From CAILHX01 sp964511385 (GTDB lineage: Bacteria; Pseudomonadota; Gammaproteobacteria; Burkholderiales; Methylophilaceae): a stretch of 64,000 bases of DNA. A program made the position numbers and the translations under genes. The stretch covers positions 1-64,000 of the forward strand of contig CAZEFE010000003.1 in the NCBI GenBank assembly GCA_964511385.1, read 5' to 3'. The notes beneath the pieces are model-generated. The model was not told the DNA's origin and did not search any database. It worked only from the letters and a program-made list of their open reading frames with translations. Shown one piece after another: positions 43,604-53,484 of the stretch. Position 1 is the first letter of the stretch, and each line of letters opens with the position of its first letter.

Positions 43604-44670
43604 ATATCCTTAAACGCTACCTTTCACAGGAAATCCTCGCCAGCACGCTGGTGATTACGGTCGGCTTGCTGGCCATGTTTTCCTTTTTCGACCTGATTCA
43701 GGAACTGGACAACATCGGCAGGGGCAACTACCACCTGGGCACCGTATTGCTGTATGTGCTGCTCTCCGTTCCCGGGCACATTTACGAGGTGGCGCCGGTA
43801 GCCGTGCTGCTCGGCACGATTTACGCACTGGCGCAGCTCTCTCACCATTCCGAACTGGTAGTGATGCGCACCAGCGGCTTGTCTATCCTCCGCATTGGCC
43901 TGGCATTGCTGAAAATCGGCCTGATCTTCGCTCTGCTGACCTTTACCGTCGGCGAACTGATTACTCCGGTAAGCGAAAAAAACGCGCAAAAAATGCGCCT
44001 GCAGGCCACCGACCAGGTGGTCGCCCAGGAATTCCGCTCCGGGCTTTGGGTGAAGGACGGCAACAGCTTCGTCAACATCGAGGAAGTTTTGCCGGACGCC
44101 AGCCTGAAAAACATCCACATTTACGAATTCGACAACGAATTCAGGCTACGCTCGGTGAGCAATGCCGTCAGCGGGTTTTATGACAACAACAAATGGAGTT
44201 TGCGCGAAATCACGCAAACCAAGTTCCAGGACAAAACCATCCGCACCACGCAATTCGCCCAGGGGTTCTGGCAATCAGTCATCCAGCCCGAATTGCTGAA
44301 TGTATTGCTGGTGGTTCCAGAAAAAATGGCCGCCTGGAATTTATATTCCTACATCAACCACCTCAGCGAAAACCGGCAGAAAACCACGCGCCATGAAATT
44401 GCGCTGTGGTCCAAGGTGCTTTATCCCATCGCCTGTATTGTCATGGTGGTGATTGCGTTGCCGATCGGCTTTTTACAGCAGCGCTCCGGCGGTATTGGCA
44501 GAAAGGTATTGACCGGCATCATGATCGGGCTGGGATACCAGATTTTCAACCGGGTATTTGTACATATCGGGCTGCTGAACGACTGGCCGCCTTTCGCCAG
44601 CGCCGCCTTGCCGACACTGCTGTTTCTGGCCGGCGGAGCCGGGATGTGGCTGCTGATGGAAAAACGCTAG
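43600..44670 (+). CDS. lptG: LPS export permease LptG
   Basis: 356 residues, the same architecture as LptF, with N-terminal MNILKRYLSQEILASTLVIT and the GRGNYHLGTVLLYVLLSVPGHIYEVAPVAVLLG region conserved in LptG. It completes the LPS extraction complex. It ends 3 bp from the convergent RDD gene. Confidence 0.94.
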   Translation: MNILKRYLSQEILASTLVITVGLLAMFSFFDLIQELDNIGRGNYHLGTVLLYVLLSVPGHIYEVAPVAVLLGTIYALAQLSHHSELVVMRTSGLSILRIGLALLKIGLIFALLTFTVGELITPVSEKNAQKMRLQATDQVVAQEFRSGLWVKDGNSFVNIEEVLPDASLKNIHIYEFDNEFRLRSVSNAVSGFYDNNKWSLREITQTKFQDKTIRTTQFAQGFWQSVIQPELLNVLLVVPEKMAAWNLYSYINHLSENRQKTTRHEIALWSKVLYPIACIVMVVIALPIGFLQQRSGGIGRKVLTGIMIGLGYQIFNRVFVHIGLLNDWPPFASAALPTLLFLAGGAGMWLLMEKR

Positions 44671-44673
44671 GAC

Positions 44674-45108
44674 TCAGCCCGGAGGCGAGCTTTCCACCAT
44701 CACCAACCTGGTGCCCAGCAGCCGGTCATGCAGAAAACAGCGCTCGGTATCCAGCCAGGCCCACCAGAACACCAGCAACCCGACTGGGGCCAACAGAAAT
44801 CGTAGCAGCAGCCAGCCCAGCGCCAAGCGCCGGCCATCCGCCGCCACCAGTTTGAAGCGCCAGGTTTTCATGGCCAGCGTTTGGCCGCCATGATGCCAGA
44901 ACCCGACGAAATAAGCCGCACAGACCATCAACAGGTAAAGTTGGTAAACCGGCTTGAGCGGTGGTTTGGTGGCATCGCCCAACAGCAGCAGGAACAGGTA
45001 ACTGGCAACAAACAACACAGCCAGCACCAGCAAGCTGTCATACACCGCAGAGGCCAGTCGCCGAAACACGCCGGGGATACTACCGGTCACATCAATTCCC
45101 AAGGCCAT
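44674..45108 (-). CDS. RDD-family membrane protein
   Basis: 144 residues with RRLASAVYDSLLVLAVLF at the N-terminus (Arg and Asp of the RDD signature) and three to four membrane segments. The function is unknown; some RDD proteins are proposed Na+/H+ antiporters or membrane-associated regulators. It overlaps the DUF3106 gene by 17 bp and is the last gene of the sigma-factor operon. Confidence 0.85.
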   Translation of the reverse strand: MALGIDVTGSIPGVFRRLASAVYDSLLVLAVLFVASYLFLLLLGDATKPPLKPVYQLYLLMVCAAYFVGFWHHGGQTLAMKTWRFKLVAADGRRLALGWLLLRFLLAPVGLLVFWWAWLDTERCFLHDRLLGTRLVMVESSPPG

Positions 45109-45529
45109 CCTCAGGCGTGGCTTCCACGCTCAACCGCTGCCGCTCAGCCTCCGGCAATTTCCGGTAAGCCTCCCAGGCATGACGCAGCGCTTCCTGCTTT
45201 TCTGGCGGCAGCGCGTGGAATTTCTGATACTGCTTGCGGGCATTTTCCCGTTCATACGGTGTCATGCGGCTCCAGTTGGAAAGCCGCTGCTGCACTCGCT
45301 GCTGCTGTTCAGGCGTCATTTTCGGGTAATCATGCGCGATGTTCAGCATTTTCTCCCGCTGCCATGGACGCATGCCATCCCACTCCTTCGCCAATGGCGC
45401 CAGCACCTGGCGCTCGTCGTCGCGCAACTGCGCCCAAGGCTTATCCTCGGCCGCGCCGGCACAAATGCCGGCCGTCGGCCATAACAGCATCAATACAACC
45501 ATCAGGGCTGTGCGGTATATTCCAGCCAT
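45092..45529 (-). CDS. DUF3106-family periplasmic protein
   Basis: 145 residues: a signal peptide (about residues 1-24), then a helical, charged domain of repeated W..M.P.ER/Q units (WDGMRPWQREKML, WSRMTPYERENARK, ALPPEKQEALRHAWEAYRKL). Such repeats mark DUF3106, a betaproteobacterial family without assigned function, perhaps a CpxP/Spy-like helical periplasmic protein (inference). It overlaps DUF3619 by 28 bp. Confidence 0.85.
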   Translation of the reverse strand: MAGIYRTALMVVLMLLWPTAGICAGAAEDKPWAQLRDDERQVLAPLAKEWDGMRPWQREKMLNIAHDYPKMTPEQQQRVQQRLSNWSRMTPYERENARKQYQKFHALPPEKQEALRHAWEAYRKLPEAERQRLSVEATPEDGLGN

Positions 45530-45903
45530 GCCACAAACTCCTTGTCTGCATATACTTCCGGGGGTAACTCAGAGGCCAGCAACAAACTATCCGTACTCAC
45601 CGGGGCATTGTTTCTGACGGCGGGGCTCGAACTGATGATGCCGGCAACAACCGCCAGCATTAGCAATACCGGCAACCAGAACCGATAACCTCCATGCTGG
45701 GAAAGCTCGGCCAGGCGCCCCCAGCCAGCCAGCACCAGTGCAGGAACATGTGCGTGCCGCGGTGCGGCCATAGCCGCCACGGCCGCCTTGCGCGCTCGCG
45801 CCAACCGTTCCACGGATGCAGGATCCAGATGATTCAGGTTTTCATCCAGCAGGCCAACTATCTTTTTTGCCATCACGGCTTCATCGTTATATTGGTCACT
45901 CAT
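45502..45903 (-). CDS. DUF3619-family membrane protein (possible anti-sigma partner)
   Basis: 133 residues from MSDQYNDEAVMAKK, with one membrane helix (about 79-97) between a cytoplasmic N-terminal helical region and a short periplasmic tail. Start overlaps the sigma-factor stop by 4 bp. Position and topology fit an anti-sigma factor, but this is inference; the family is uncharacterised. Confidence 0.82.
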   Translation of the reverse strand: MSDQYNDEAVMAKKIVGLLDENLNHLDPASVERLARARKAAVAAMAAPRHAHVPALVLAGWGRLAELSQHGGYRFWLPVLLMLAVVAGIISSSPAVRNNAPVSTDSLLLASELPPEVYADKEFVAWLEYTAQP

Positions 45904-46457
45904 AACGTGACTCCTTTCGTTCGCAGCAATCCAGCCAGCGCATGCACGGCACGAGAGCAATGCGTTTTGACACTGCCTTCCGAGCAGCCCATGACTTTGG
46001 CGGTTTCCGCAACATCCATATCCTGCCAATAACGCAGCACAAAGGCCTCGCGTTGACGCGCAGGCAGCCTGCGCAAAGCCTCCTCGATCAACTTCATGGT
46101 CTGTCCACGATCCAGTTGCGTGGCCGGGTCGTCGCTGCCATCGGACTCTCCGGCCAGCGTTTCCAGCGGGTCGCCCTCTTCGTCATCACGCGCGGTGAAT
46201 GATGACAGCAGCGTTGTCCACAAATTGCGGACTTTGCTACGTCGGAAGTGGTCGAGAATAGCGTTTTGCAGGATGCGCTGGAACAACATCGGAAATTCGG
46301 TCGCCGGCCGGTCGCCGTATTTCTCGGCAAGCCGCATCATGGCGTCTTGCACGATATCCAGCGCCGCGTGGTCGTCGCGGATAGCATACGCCGCCTGCCT
46401 GTAGGCCCGCCGCTCCGTCTGCGCAAGGAAACTGGAAAGCTCGCTTGGGGTCGCCAT
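45900..46457 (-). CDS. ECF-type RNA polymerase sigma factor
   Basis: 185 residues with region 2 (HAALDIVQDAMMRLAEKYG, DHFRRSKVRNLW) and region 4 (LRRLPARQREAFVLRYWQ, VAETAKVMGCSEGSVKTHCSRAVHAL). It is the first gene of an operon with DUF3619, DUF3106 and RDD genes, an arrangement recurrent in betaproteobacteria. The stress it answers is unknown. Confidence 0.93.
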   Translation of the reverse strand: MATPSELSSFLAQTERRAYRQAAYAIRDDHAALDIVQDAMMRLAEKYGDRPATEFPMLFQRILQNAILDHFRRSKVRNLWTTLLSSFTARDDEEGDPLETLAGESDGSDDPATQLDRGQTMKLIEEALRRLPARQREAFVLRYWQDMDVAETAKVMGCSEGSVKTHCSRAVHALAGLLRTKGVTL

Positions 46458-46482
46458 GATCTAAATTGGTTACAATACCCAC

Positions 46483-46698
46483 ATGTTTAAAGCCCTGCTA
46501 TTCATCGCCGTCATCTGGATACTGCTGACCCTATTCCGGCAGCGCAAGCGCGGAGACGTGTCCGCACCCAAGACCCCAGAGCCGGAGGACATGGTGAGTT
46601 GTGCCGTTTGCGGCATCCACCTGCCCAGAAGCGAGGCGATCACTCACCAGAATCAGCACTTCTGCTGCGAAGCCCATTTCCTGCAGCGCAAGCAGTAA
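46483..46698 (+). CDS. PP0621-like small membrane protein with Cys/His cluster
   Basis: 71 residues: one N-terminal helix (LLFIAVIWILLTLF), a charged linker and a C-terminal zinc-finger-like cluster (CAVCGIHLP...HFCCEAH). It is divergent from the sigma gene across 25 bp. Proteins of this pattern are widespread in betaproteobacteria and uncharacterised. Confidence 0.78.
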   Translation: MFKALLFIAVIWILLTLFRQRKRGDVSAPKTPEPEDMVSCAVCGIHLPRSEAITHQNQHFCCEAHFLQRKQ

Positions 46699-46701
46699 GC
46701 A

Positions 46702-47703
46702 TCAACCCAGCGCAACGCACAAGTACGTTACGTACAAACCGCCGTTAACCCACAGGTGCCAGACCTTGAGGTGCCCGCGTGCCAACATCCAGCGCAGCCA
46801 GGTTGCCGCAACCAGGGTGATCACCACGCCCGCCAGCACTTCCTTCCGCGGTTCCCACGGGGTCAGCATGATGCCGATTGCCGGCAACAGCGTGCCCTGA
46901 AACACCATGGCGCCGGTAATATTGCCAAATGCCAGCGTGTCCTTATGCTTGCGTATCCACAGGATGCTGTTGACCTTTTCCGGCAGTTCGGTGGCGATCG
47001 GGATAATCAGCAACGACAGCAGCAGCGCGGAAATCCCGATCAGCTTGGCCGCTTGCTCGACCCCAAGGATGAAGCCATGTGCGCCGAACACCAGCAATCC
47101 CAGGCCCGCGGCCAATTGCAGCACAATAATCACCAGGTGGTTCGGCAACCCAAGCCGGCACAGGAACATCGGATCATCCGCTTCCGTTGCATGCCCCTCT
47201 TGTACCAGCGCTTTGGAGGCACGCAGCGTCAGCATGATGTAGATAAAATAGATCAGCACCATGCTGAACCCCAGCGCCGCACGCGCGGCAGGCATGGTGT
47301 GCGGCACGTAAAGCGCCAGCGTGGCAAAACTGAACGCGGCCAGGAAAAAATTGAGATCCCGGGTCAGGCCGGTTTTTTCCGGGCGATAGTCGCCCTTTAC
47401 CCCGCGTTTGGACAGCACCGCAAAGGACAGCAAGGACAATGACAAGGTAGACAGCATCAACGGTGCGCCCAGAATGGCCCCCACACCGATTTCTTCGTTC
47501 ACCTGCGCATTCTGCGTGCCTGCCAGCAGGGCCAGCAGCGGCACCAGCGTTTCCGGCAGCGCCGTTCCGACCGCGGCAAAAATGGAACCGGTCACCCCTT
47601 CGGAAATCTTCAGCTTTTCGCCCAAATGCTCCAAGGCGTTGGTAAACACTTCGGCTGCGACTAAAATCACCAGCAGCATGACTAACAATTCGAGGAAGAT
47701 CAT
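46702..47703 (-). CDS. Sodium/calcium exchanger-family antiporter (CaCA)
   Basis: 333 residues, about ten membrane helices in two inverted halves. Each half carries an alpha-repeat-like motif: VGTALPETLVPLLALLAG and PIATELPEKVNSILW. These hold the acidic residues that bind cations in CaCA proteins. The ion is not certain. The gene is divergent from ampD. Confidence 0.87.
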   Translation of the reverse strand: MIFLELLVMLLVILVAAEVFTNALEHLGEKLKISEGVTGSIFAAVGTALPETLVPLLALLAGTQNAQVNEEIGVGAILGAPLMLSTLSLSLLSFAVLSKRGVKGDYRPEKTGLTRDLNFFLAAFSFATLALYVPHTMPAARAALGFSMVLIYFIYIMLTLRASKALVQEGHATEADDPMFLCRLGLPNHLVIIVLQLAAGLGLLVFGAHGFILGVEQAAKLIGISALLLSLLIIPIATELPEKVNSILWIRKHKDTLAFGNITGAMVFQGTLLPAIGIMLTPWEPRKEVLAGVVITLVAATWLRWMLARGHLKVWHLWVNGGLYVTYLCVALG

Positions 47704-47766
47704 GAATAATTCCGCTAAAAAAATAATTGGGCAGGCCAGATTCTATCCAATTCACCGGGTTTTGGC

Positions 47767-48309
47767 ATGAAGTCATTGCGTATTAACGCGGACGGCAAGG
47801 TGGAAGAAGCGCGATTCATCGCCTCACCCAATTGCGACGAGCGGCCGCCTGACACCCCCATAGACCTGATCGTGATCCACAACATCAGCCTGCCGCCGCA
47901 ACAATACGGCGGCAATGGGGTGATCGAACTGTTTACCAACCGGCTGGATCCGGACGAACATCCCTATTATCGCGAAATCCACCAGCGCAAGGTTTCAGCG
48001 CATTTTTTTATCCGGCGCAACGGTGAACTGATCCAGTTCGTCCCCTGTCTCAAACGCGCATGGCATGCCGGGGTATCCACCTGGCAGGGACGTGACAACT
48101 GCAATGCGTTTTCCATCGGCATCGAATTGGAAGGCTCGGATTTCGAGCCATTTGACCCGCTGCAATACGAAATGCTTAATTGCCTGATAAACTGCCTGAA
48201 ACAGGCTTACCCCATTACCGCCATCACCGGCCACAGCGATATCGCCCCCGGACGCAAGACCGATCCCGGGGCGTTTTTTGAATGGCACAGAATCAAGGAA
48301 AATCCGTAA
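47767..48309 (+). CDS. ampD: 1,6-anhydro-N-acetylmuramyl-L-alanine amidase AmpD
   Basis: 180 residues of the amidase_2 fold: VIHNISLPPQQYGGNG with the first zinc His, KVSAHFFIRRNG with the second motif, and GHSDIAPGRKTDPG with the last ligands. It is a cytoplasmic recycling enzyme for anhydromuropeptides and lacks a signal peptide. It shares one base with the RND adaptor start (TAATG). Confidence 0.95.
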   Translation: MKSLRINADGKVEEARFIASPNCDERPPDTPIDLIVIHNISLPPQQYGGNGVIELFTNRLDPDEHPYYREIHQRKVSAHFFIRRNGELIQFVPCLKRAWHAGVSTWQGRDNCNAFSIGIELEGSDFEPFDPLQYEMLNCLINCLKQAYPITAITGHSDIAPGRKTDPGAFFEWHRIKENP

Positions 48310-49400
48310 TGCATGCACCTCGGCACCTCAAGCTGCTTGCGCTCGCAACTTGCGCCATCTTGTTGATTTCTTGCGGCAAAAAAGAAGAAAAAACGCAGAC
48401 CAAATCGCCTGCCACCATTATTTCCACCACCACGGCAACCGAAACCACGCTGGACATTGTTGAGCAGACCGTTGGCAGCATGGAGAGCCTGATCGATCCG
48501 GGCATGGGCGCCGAAGTCCCCGGCAAGGTGGTGAAAATGTTGGTGCACGCCGGGCAGGATGTGCGCAAAGGCCAGCTCATCGCCATTCTGGACGATACCG
48601 ATTACCAGCTGCAGAAACGCGAGGCCGAAGCAGAAATCAGCCGGCTGGAAGCCTTGCTTGGCAACCAGGGGCGCATCGTTGACCGCAACCGGCAACTGGT
48701 CACGAAAAACTTCATTTCCCAGAACGCGCTGGAAGACTCCTCGACCCAGCAGGATGCGCTGCAAAGCCAACTCGAAGGGGCAAAAGCACGGCTGGCAACC
48801 ATAGAACACAACAGCAGCAAAACCCACATGTATTCGCCGATCGATGGCCGCGTGGAAAAACAGATCGCGTCACCTGGCGATTTCGTCAAACAGGGCGATT
48901 CGCTGTTCCAGTTGATCGGCACCCAGAAACTCCGGGCGCACCTGCCGTTTCCCGAGAGCGTGGCGGCCAAGCTGCATCCCGGGCAGACCGTACGCCTGTC
49001 CACCCCGACCTCGCCGGATAAGCCGTATGTCACTACCATCAAGGAAATCAAGCCGTTGGTAGGCGCCAACCGTGCGGTGGACGCCATTGCCGACGTGGTT
49101 AACCAGCCGGGATGGCAAGGCGGCGCCAGCGTCAACGGCACCGTCGTACTGGGCAAACGCCCCAAAGCCGTGGTCGTGCCGGAAGCCAGCGTGATCCTGC
49201 GCCCGGCAGGTGAGGTGGTCTATGTCATTCAGGGCGACAGTGCGGCACAACGCATAGTCAAAACCGGCCTGCGTCAGGAGGGCCTGGTAGAAATCACCTC
49301 TGGGCTGAAAGCCGGGGAATCCATCGCCGTGGACGGCGCGGCCTATCTCACCGACAAGGCGAAAGTCAACGTACAGAACAATTCCGGCTCCAGCAAATGA
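48309..49400 (+). CDS. RND efflux periplasmic adaptor (membrane-fusion lipoprotein)
   Basis: 363 residues. The lipobox is LLISC, with lipidated C18 expected. Barrel-sandwich (GAEVPGKVVKMLVHAGQDVRKGQLIAILDD), alpha-hairpin and beta-barrel domains follow in order. It links the RND pump to an outer-membrane channel; no TolC-type gene is adjacent. The stop overlaps the pump start by 4 bp. Confidence 0.92.
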   Translation: MHAPRHLKLLALATCAILLISCGKKEEKTQTKSPATIISTTTATETTLDIVEQTVGSMESLIDPGMGAEVPGKVVKMLVHAGQDVRKGQLIAILDDTDYQLQKREAEAEISRLEALLGNQGRIVDRNRQLVTKNFISQNALEDSSTQQDALQSQLEGAKARLATIEHNSSKTHMYSPIDGRVEKQIASPGDFVKQGDSLFQLIGTQKLRAHLPFPESVAAKLHPGQTVRLSTPTSPDKPYVTTIKEIKPLVGANRAVDAIADVVNQPGWQGGASVNGTVVLGKRPKAVVVPEASVILRPAGEVVYVIQGDSAAQRIVKTGLRQEGLVEITSGLKAGESIAVDGAAYLTDKAKVNVQNNSGSSK

Positions 49401-52400
49401 CTCTGCCCGAACTCTCCATCAAGCGCCACGTGCTGGCGTTCATGCTGTCCGCGGTCCTGGTGTTGTTCGGCATCATCAGCTATCAGCGCATCGGGGTTGA
49501 CCGCTACCCGTTCATCGAATTCCCGGTCATTTCGGTTTCCACCACGCTGAAAGGCGCCAACCCGGACATCGTGGACGCCAGTATTACCAACGTGATCGAG
49601 ACGTCCGTCAACAGCGTCCCCGGCATCGAGCACATCCAGTCCACCTCCAGTCCCGGCGTGTCCAATGTCGCCATCACTTTCAGCCTGGATAAGAAAATTG
49701 ACGTCGGTTTTAATGAAGTACAAGCCAAGGTCAACCAGGTATTGCGGCGCCTGCCGGATGATGCCGACCCGCCAGTGGTAGCCAAGGTGGAAACCGGAGC
49801 CACTCCTATCATGTGGCTGGCCTTGCGCGGTGACCGCACCCAGCAGCAACTGAACCAGTACGCCCTGAACGTACTGAAAAAGCGGCTGGAAACCATCAAC
49901 GGCATTGGCGAAGTGCGGCTGGGCGGCAGGCGCGACCGCACCATCCGCATCAATCTGTTGCCGGAAAAAATGGCGGCCATGAACGTCACCGCCCAAGATT
50001 TGAGAAACGCTTTTGCCAAAGAGCATGTGCAACTACCCGGCGGTTTCCTGGTGGGGCAAAAGAGCGAGCACCTGCTCAAGCTGGACATGGAGTTTCACAA
50101 GCTGCCAGATCTGGCGACCATGATTGTCAGCTACCGCGATGGCGCCCCCGTCAAACTGAAAGACATCGCCGAAGTGGAAGATGGGCTGGGGGACTTCCGC
50201 CAGTTGGCGCGCTTCAAAGGCCAGCCCACGGTTGGCCTGGGGTTGATCAAAATTGCCAACGCCAACACCGTCGCCATTGTGGACGAGGTGGAGCGCCGCC
50301 TTGATACCGAAATCCGCCCGCAACTGGCGCCCGGCATGTCCATAGAAATGGCCACCAATGACGCCATTTACATCCGCGAACTCATCAGTGCGCTGAAAGA
50401 ACACCTGATCCTGGGTACGCTGCTGGCCGCCTTCATCGTGTTCCTGTTCCTGCGCTCGCTACGCTCCACCCTGATCATCGCCACCGCCATCCCGGTGTCG
50501 CTGATGGGCGCCGTTGCCGTGATTTATTTTTCCGGCTTCACCTTCAACACCATGACTCTGTTGGCATTACTGCTGCTCATTGGTGTTGTGGTAGACGATG
50601 CCATCGTGGTGTTGGAGAACATTTTCCGACATCGCGAGGAAATTGATCCCGACCCCATCAACGCCGCACTGAACGGCAGTCAAGAAGTGGTATTCGCGGT
50701 GCTGGCGGCAACGCTATCGCTGGTCTGCATTTTTGCACCGGTCATTTTCATGAGCGGCATCATCGGCCAGTTCTTCAAGTCGTTTGCGGTCGTGGTCACC
50801 TTCGGCGTGCTGGTGTCGCTGTTTGTGTCCATCACGCTGACGCCCATGCTGTGCTCGCGCTACCTCAGTATCACTCCGAAACATGGACGCTTTTATTACG
50901 CGCTGGACAAGTTTTTCAATCGGCTGGACAACACCTATTCGCACCTGCTGCAACTGGCTTTGGCGCACCGCTGGAAAGTGGTGCTGATCACCCTGGTGAC
51001 AGTGGTCTCCAGCGCCTGGTTCTTCCAGCAAGTCAAAAAAGAGTTTGTGCCGGAAGAAGATGAAGGCCGCTTTATGGTGACGTTCAAGACCCCGCTGGGC
51101 TCCAGCATCAATTACACCAACTCCCGGCTGGCGCTGGTGGAAAAAGTGCTGGCCTCGCATCCGGAAATTGAAACCTATTTCGCCGTCATCGGCGTGGGGC
51201 AATCGGGCCAGGTCAGTCAGGGCATGGTCAATGTGCGCATGCGCGCGCGCGCCGAAAGAACCGTCCGCCAGCAGGAACTCATCAAAAAGCTGCGTGAAGA
51301 GCTGGCGCAAATCCCCGGCATCAAGGCTTTCCCCGCGCCGGTTCCCATTGTTGGCGGCCAGCGCGGCGATCCGCTGCAGTTCAACCTCTCGGGCCCGCGC
51401 CTGGATCAGGTAGGCAGCCTCGCAAAAACTCTGCAGCAGCGCCTGAACAACACCCCGGGCATCGGCAAGGTGGACCTGGACGTGCAACTCGACCTGCCCC
51501 AACTCACCATTCAACTGGACCGCACCCGCGCCGCCAGTCTGGGGCTGTCCGCCAATGACGTTGCCGCCGCCATCAACTTGCTGACCGGCGGCGCGGATAT
51601 TGCCAAATACAACGATTATCCAGGCGACGGCGAGCGCTACGACATCCGGATCAAAGCCAAGGAAGGCACTTTCAGCCAGCCCTCCGACATGTCGAAAATC
51701 TATCTGCGCTCGGCCGCGGGCGAACTGGTCAGGCTGGACACCGTGGCCACTTTCAAGCAGGAACTCGGGCCGGCGGTGATCGGACGTTTTGATTTGCGGT
51801 ATGCCGCCAACATGTACAGCACCCCCACCGCTCCGCTGGGTGAAGCTGTGGACATCGTGAAACAGACCGCCCAAGCCATGCTTCCACCCGGCTACAGCGT
51901 CAAGTTTGTCGGCCAGGCCGAGGAATTCGGCAAAACCCAGCAATACATGAAGTTCGCCTTTGGCCTCGCCATGGTCTTGTTGTACATGGTGCTGGCCAGC
52001 CAGTTCAACTCCTTCCTGCAGCCGCTGATCATCATGCTGGCGCAGCCACTGGCCATTATCGGCGGCGTGATGGCGCTGTGGCTGACCGGCCACAGCCTCA
52101 ACATTTACTCGATGATAGGGCTGGTATTGCTGATCGGCCTGGTAGCGAAAAACTCCATCCTGCTGGTCGACCTGACCAACCAGTTGCGTGAAAAAGGTGC
52201 CAACATTGACGATGCGCTGAAACAAGCCTGCCCGATCCGTTTAAGGCCGGTGCTGATGACCTCGGCTACCGTGATCCTGGCCCTGCTGCCCGCCGCGCTG
52301 GGATTCGGCGCCGGTGCGGAAACCAACGGCCCGCTGTCGGTGGCGGTGATCGGGGGGATGATTACTTCGACGCTGCTGACACTGGTGGTAGTGCCGGCGG

Positions 52401-52459
52401 TGTATTCGCTGGTTATCAGTTGGGTGGAGCAGAGGTTTCCTTCAGTGGCCAGACACTAG
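49397..52459 (+). CDS. RND multidrug efflux permease (HAE1-like)
   Basis: 1020 residues with 12 membrane helices and two large periplasmic loops. Typical motifs are present: VDRYPFIEFPVISV near the N-terminus, LLLIGVVVDDAIVVLENI with the proton-relay Asp pair, and GLVLLIGLVAKNSILLVD in the second half. It exports drugs or other hydrophobic compounds in exchange for protons. The exact substrate cannot be read from sequence. Confidence 0.94.
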   Translation: MTLPELSIKRHVLAFMLSAVLVLFGIISYQRIGVDRYPFIEFPVISVSTTLKGANPDIVDASITNVIETSVNSVPGIEHIQSTSSPGVSNVAITFSLDKKIDVGFNEVQAKVNQVLRRLPDDADPPVVAKVETGATPIMWLALRGDRTQQQLNQYALNVLKKRLETINGIGEVRLGGRRDRTIRINLLPEKMAAMNVTAQDLRNAFAKEHVQLPGGFLVGQKSEHLLKLDMEFHKLPDLATMIVSYRDGAPVKLKDIAEVEDGLGDFRQLARFKGQPTVGLGLIKIANANTVAIVDEVERRLDTEIRPQLAPGMSIEMATNDAIYIRELISALKEHLILGTLLAAFIVFLFLRSLRSTLIIATAIPVSLMGAVAVIYFSGFTFNTMTLLALLLLIGVVVDDAIVVLENIFRHREEIDPDPINAALNGSQEVVFAVLAATLSLVCIFAPVIFMSGIIGQFFKSFAVVVTFGVLVSLFVSITLTPMLCSRYLSITPKHGRFYYALDKFFNRLDNTYSHLLQLALAHRWKVVLITLVTVVSSAWFFQQVKKEFVPEEDEGRFMVTFKTPLGSSINYTNSRLALVEKVLASHPEIETYFAVIGVGQSGQVSQGMVNVRMRARAERTVRQQELIKKLREELAQIPGIKAFPAPVPIVGGQRGDPLQFNLSGPRLDQVGSLAKTLQQRLNNTPGIGKVDLDVQLDLPQLTIQLDRTRAASLGLSANDVAAAINLLTGGADIAKYNDYPGDGERYDIRIKAKEGTFSQPSDMSKIYLRSAAGELVRLDTVATFKQELGPAVIGRFDLRYAANMYSTPTAPLGEAVDIVKQTAQAMLPPGYSVKFVGQAEEFGKTQQYMKFAFGLAMVLLYMVLASQFNSFLQPLIIMLAQPLAIIGGVMALWLTGHSLNIYSMIGLVLLIGLVAKNSILLVDLTNQLREKGANIDDALKQACPIRLRPVLMTSATVILALLPAALGFGAGAETNGPLSVAVIGGMITSTLLTLVVVPAVYSLVISWVEQRFPSVARH

Positions 52460-52461
52460 CG

Positions 52462-53475
52462 TCATCCCAACGCCCGGCAGGCATCGCCCACCAGCCCCGC
52501 CCCACGGTAAACCAGGCCGCTGTATATCTGTACCAGGCTGGCGCCCGCCTCTAGCTTTTCCCTGGCATCTTCACCGCGCAGGATGCCGCCGACACCAATG
52601 ACCGGGATTTCATTTTTCAGAACGGCCGACAACTGCCGGATGACGTCCGTGGATTTTTCGCGCACGGGCGCACCCGAGAGGCCGCCGGCCTCTTGCGCAT
52701 TGGGTAGGCCTTCCACCCCTTCCCGCGACAGCGTGGTGTTGGTGGCGATCACGCCATCCATGCTGTGCCGCAGCAGCAGGTCGGCAATTTCGCGGATTTG
52801 CTCCGGCTCCAGATCGGGGGCGATTTTCAGCGCGATCGGCACGTACTTGCCCTGCTCCTGCGCCAATTTCGCCTGCTCTGCCTTGAGTGCCGCCAGCAGG
52901 CCGTTCAACGCATCGGCATCCTGCAACTGGCGCAGGTTTTTGGTGTTGGGCGAGGAGATGTTGACGGTGACGTAGCTGGCGTGGGCGTACACCTTGCGCA
53001 GGCAGATCAGGTAGTCGTCAGTGGCTTTTTCTATCGGCGTGTCGAAGTTCTTGCCGATATTGATGCCGAGGATGCCGCGATAGCTCGCCTTTTTCACGTT
53101 CTCCACCAGCGCATCCACGCCATCGTTATTGAAACCGAAGCGGTTGATGATGCCCTGTGCCTGCGGCAGCCGGAACAGGCGCGGCCTGGGGTTGCCCGGC
53201 TGCGGGCGCGGCGTGACGGTGCCGACCTCGACAAAGCCGAAGCCAAGCGCGGCCAGCGCATCAATATACGCACCATTCTTGTCCAGCCCGGCGGCCAGCC
53301 CCACGGCATTGGGAAACTCCAGCCCCATTACGGTTCTGGGGTTTGCCGCGCACGGTTTGGCCAGCAGGCGCGTCAGCTCCAGGCGATGGGCGGCTTGCAG
53401 GGCATTCAGGGTGAGGTGGTGGGCGCGTTCCGCATCCAGACGGAACAACAGCGGACGGATGAGTGAGTAGATCAT
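52462..53475 (-). CDS. pyrD: Dihydroorotate dehydrogenase, class 2 (quinone-linked)
   Basis: 337 residues with N-terminal membrane-associated helices (YSLIRPLLFRLDAERAHHL), GLAAGLDKNGAYIDALAALG and the FMN/catalytic segment VNISSPNTKNLRQLQ. It oxidises dihydroorotate with ubiquinone in pyrimidine synthesis, feeding electrons to the same quinone pool used by petABC. It converges on the RND permease gene with a 2-bp gap. Confidence 0.96.
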   Translation of the reverse strand: MIYSLIRPLLFRLDAERAHHLTLNALQAAHRLELTRLLAKPCAANPRTVMGLEFPNAVGLAAGLDKNGAYIDALAALGFGFVEVGTVTPRPQPGNPRPRLFRLPQAQGIINRFGFNNDGVDALVENVKKASYRGILGINIGKNFDTPIEKATDDYLICLRKVYAHASYVTVNISSPNTKNLRQLQDADALNGLLAALKAEQAKLAQEQGKYVPIALKIAPDLEPEQIREIADLLLRHSMDGVIATNTTLSREGVEGLPNAQEAGGLSGAPVREKSTDVIRQLSAVLKNEIPVIGVGGILRGEDAREKLEAGASLVQIYSGLVYRGAGLVGDACRALG

Positions 53476-53484
53476 GCCGGCATT

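Noticed and set aside
50714..52225. A 503-codon frame antisense to the RND permease
   Set aside because: His/Gln-rich antisense composition and no ribosome site or family similarity.
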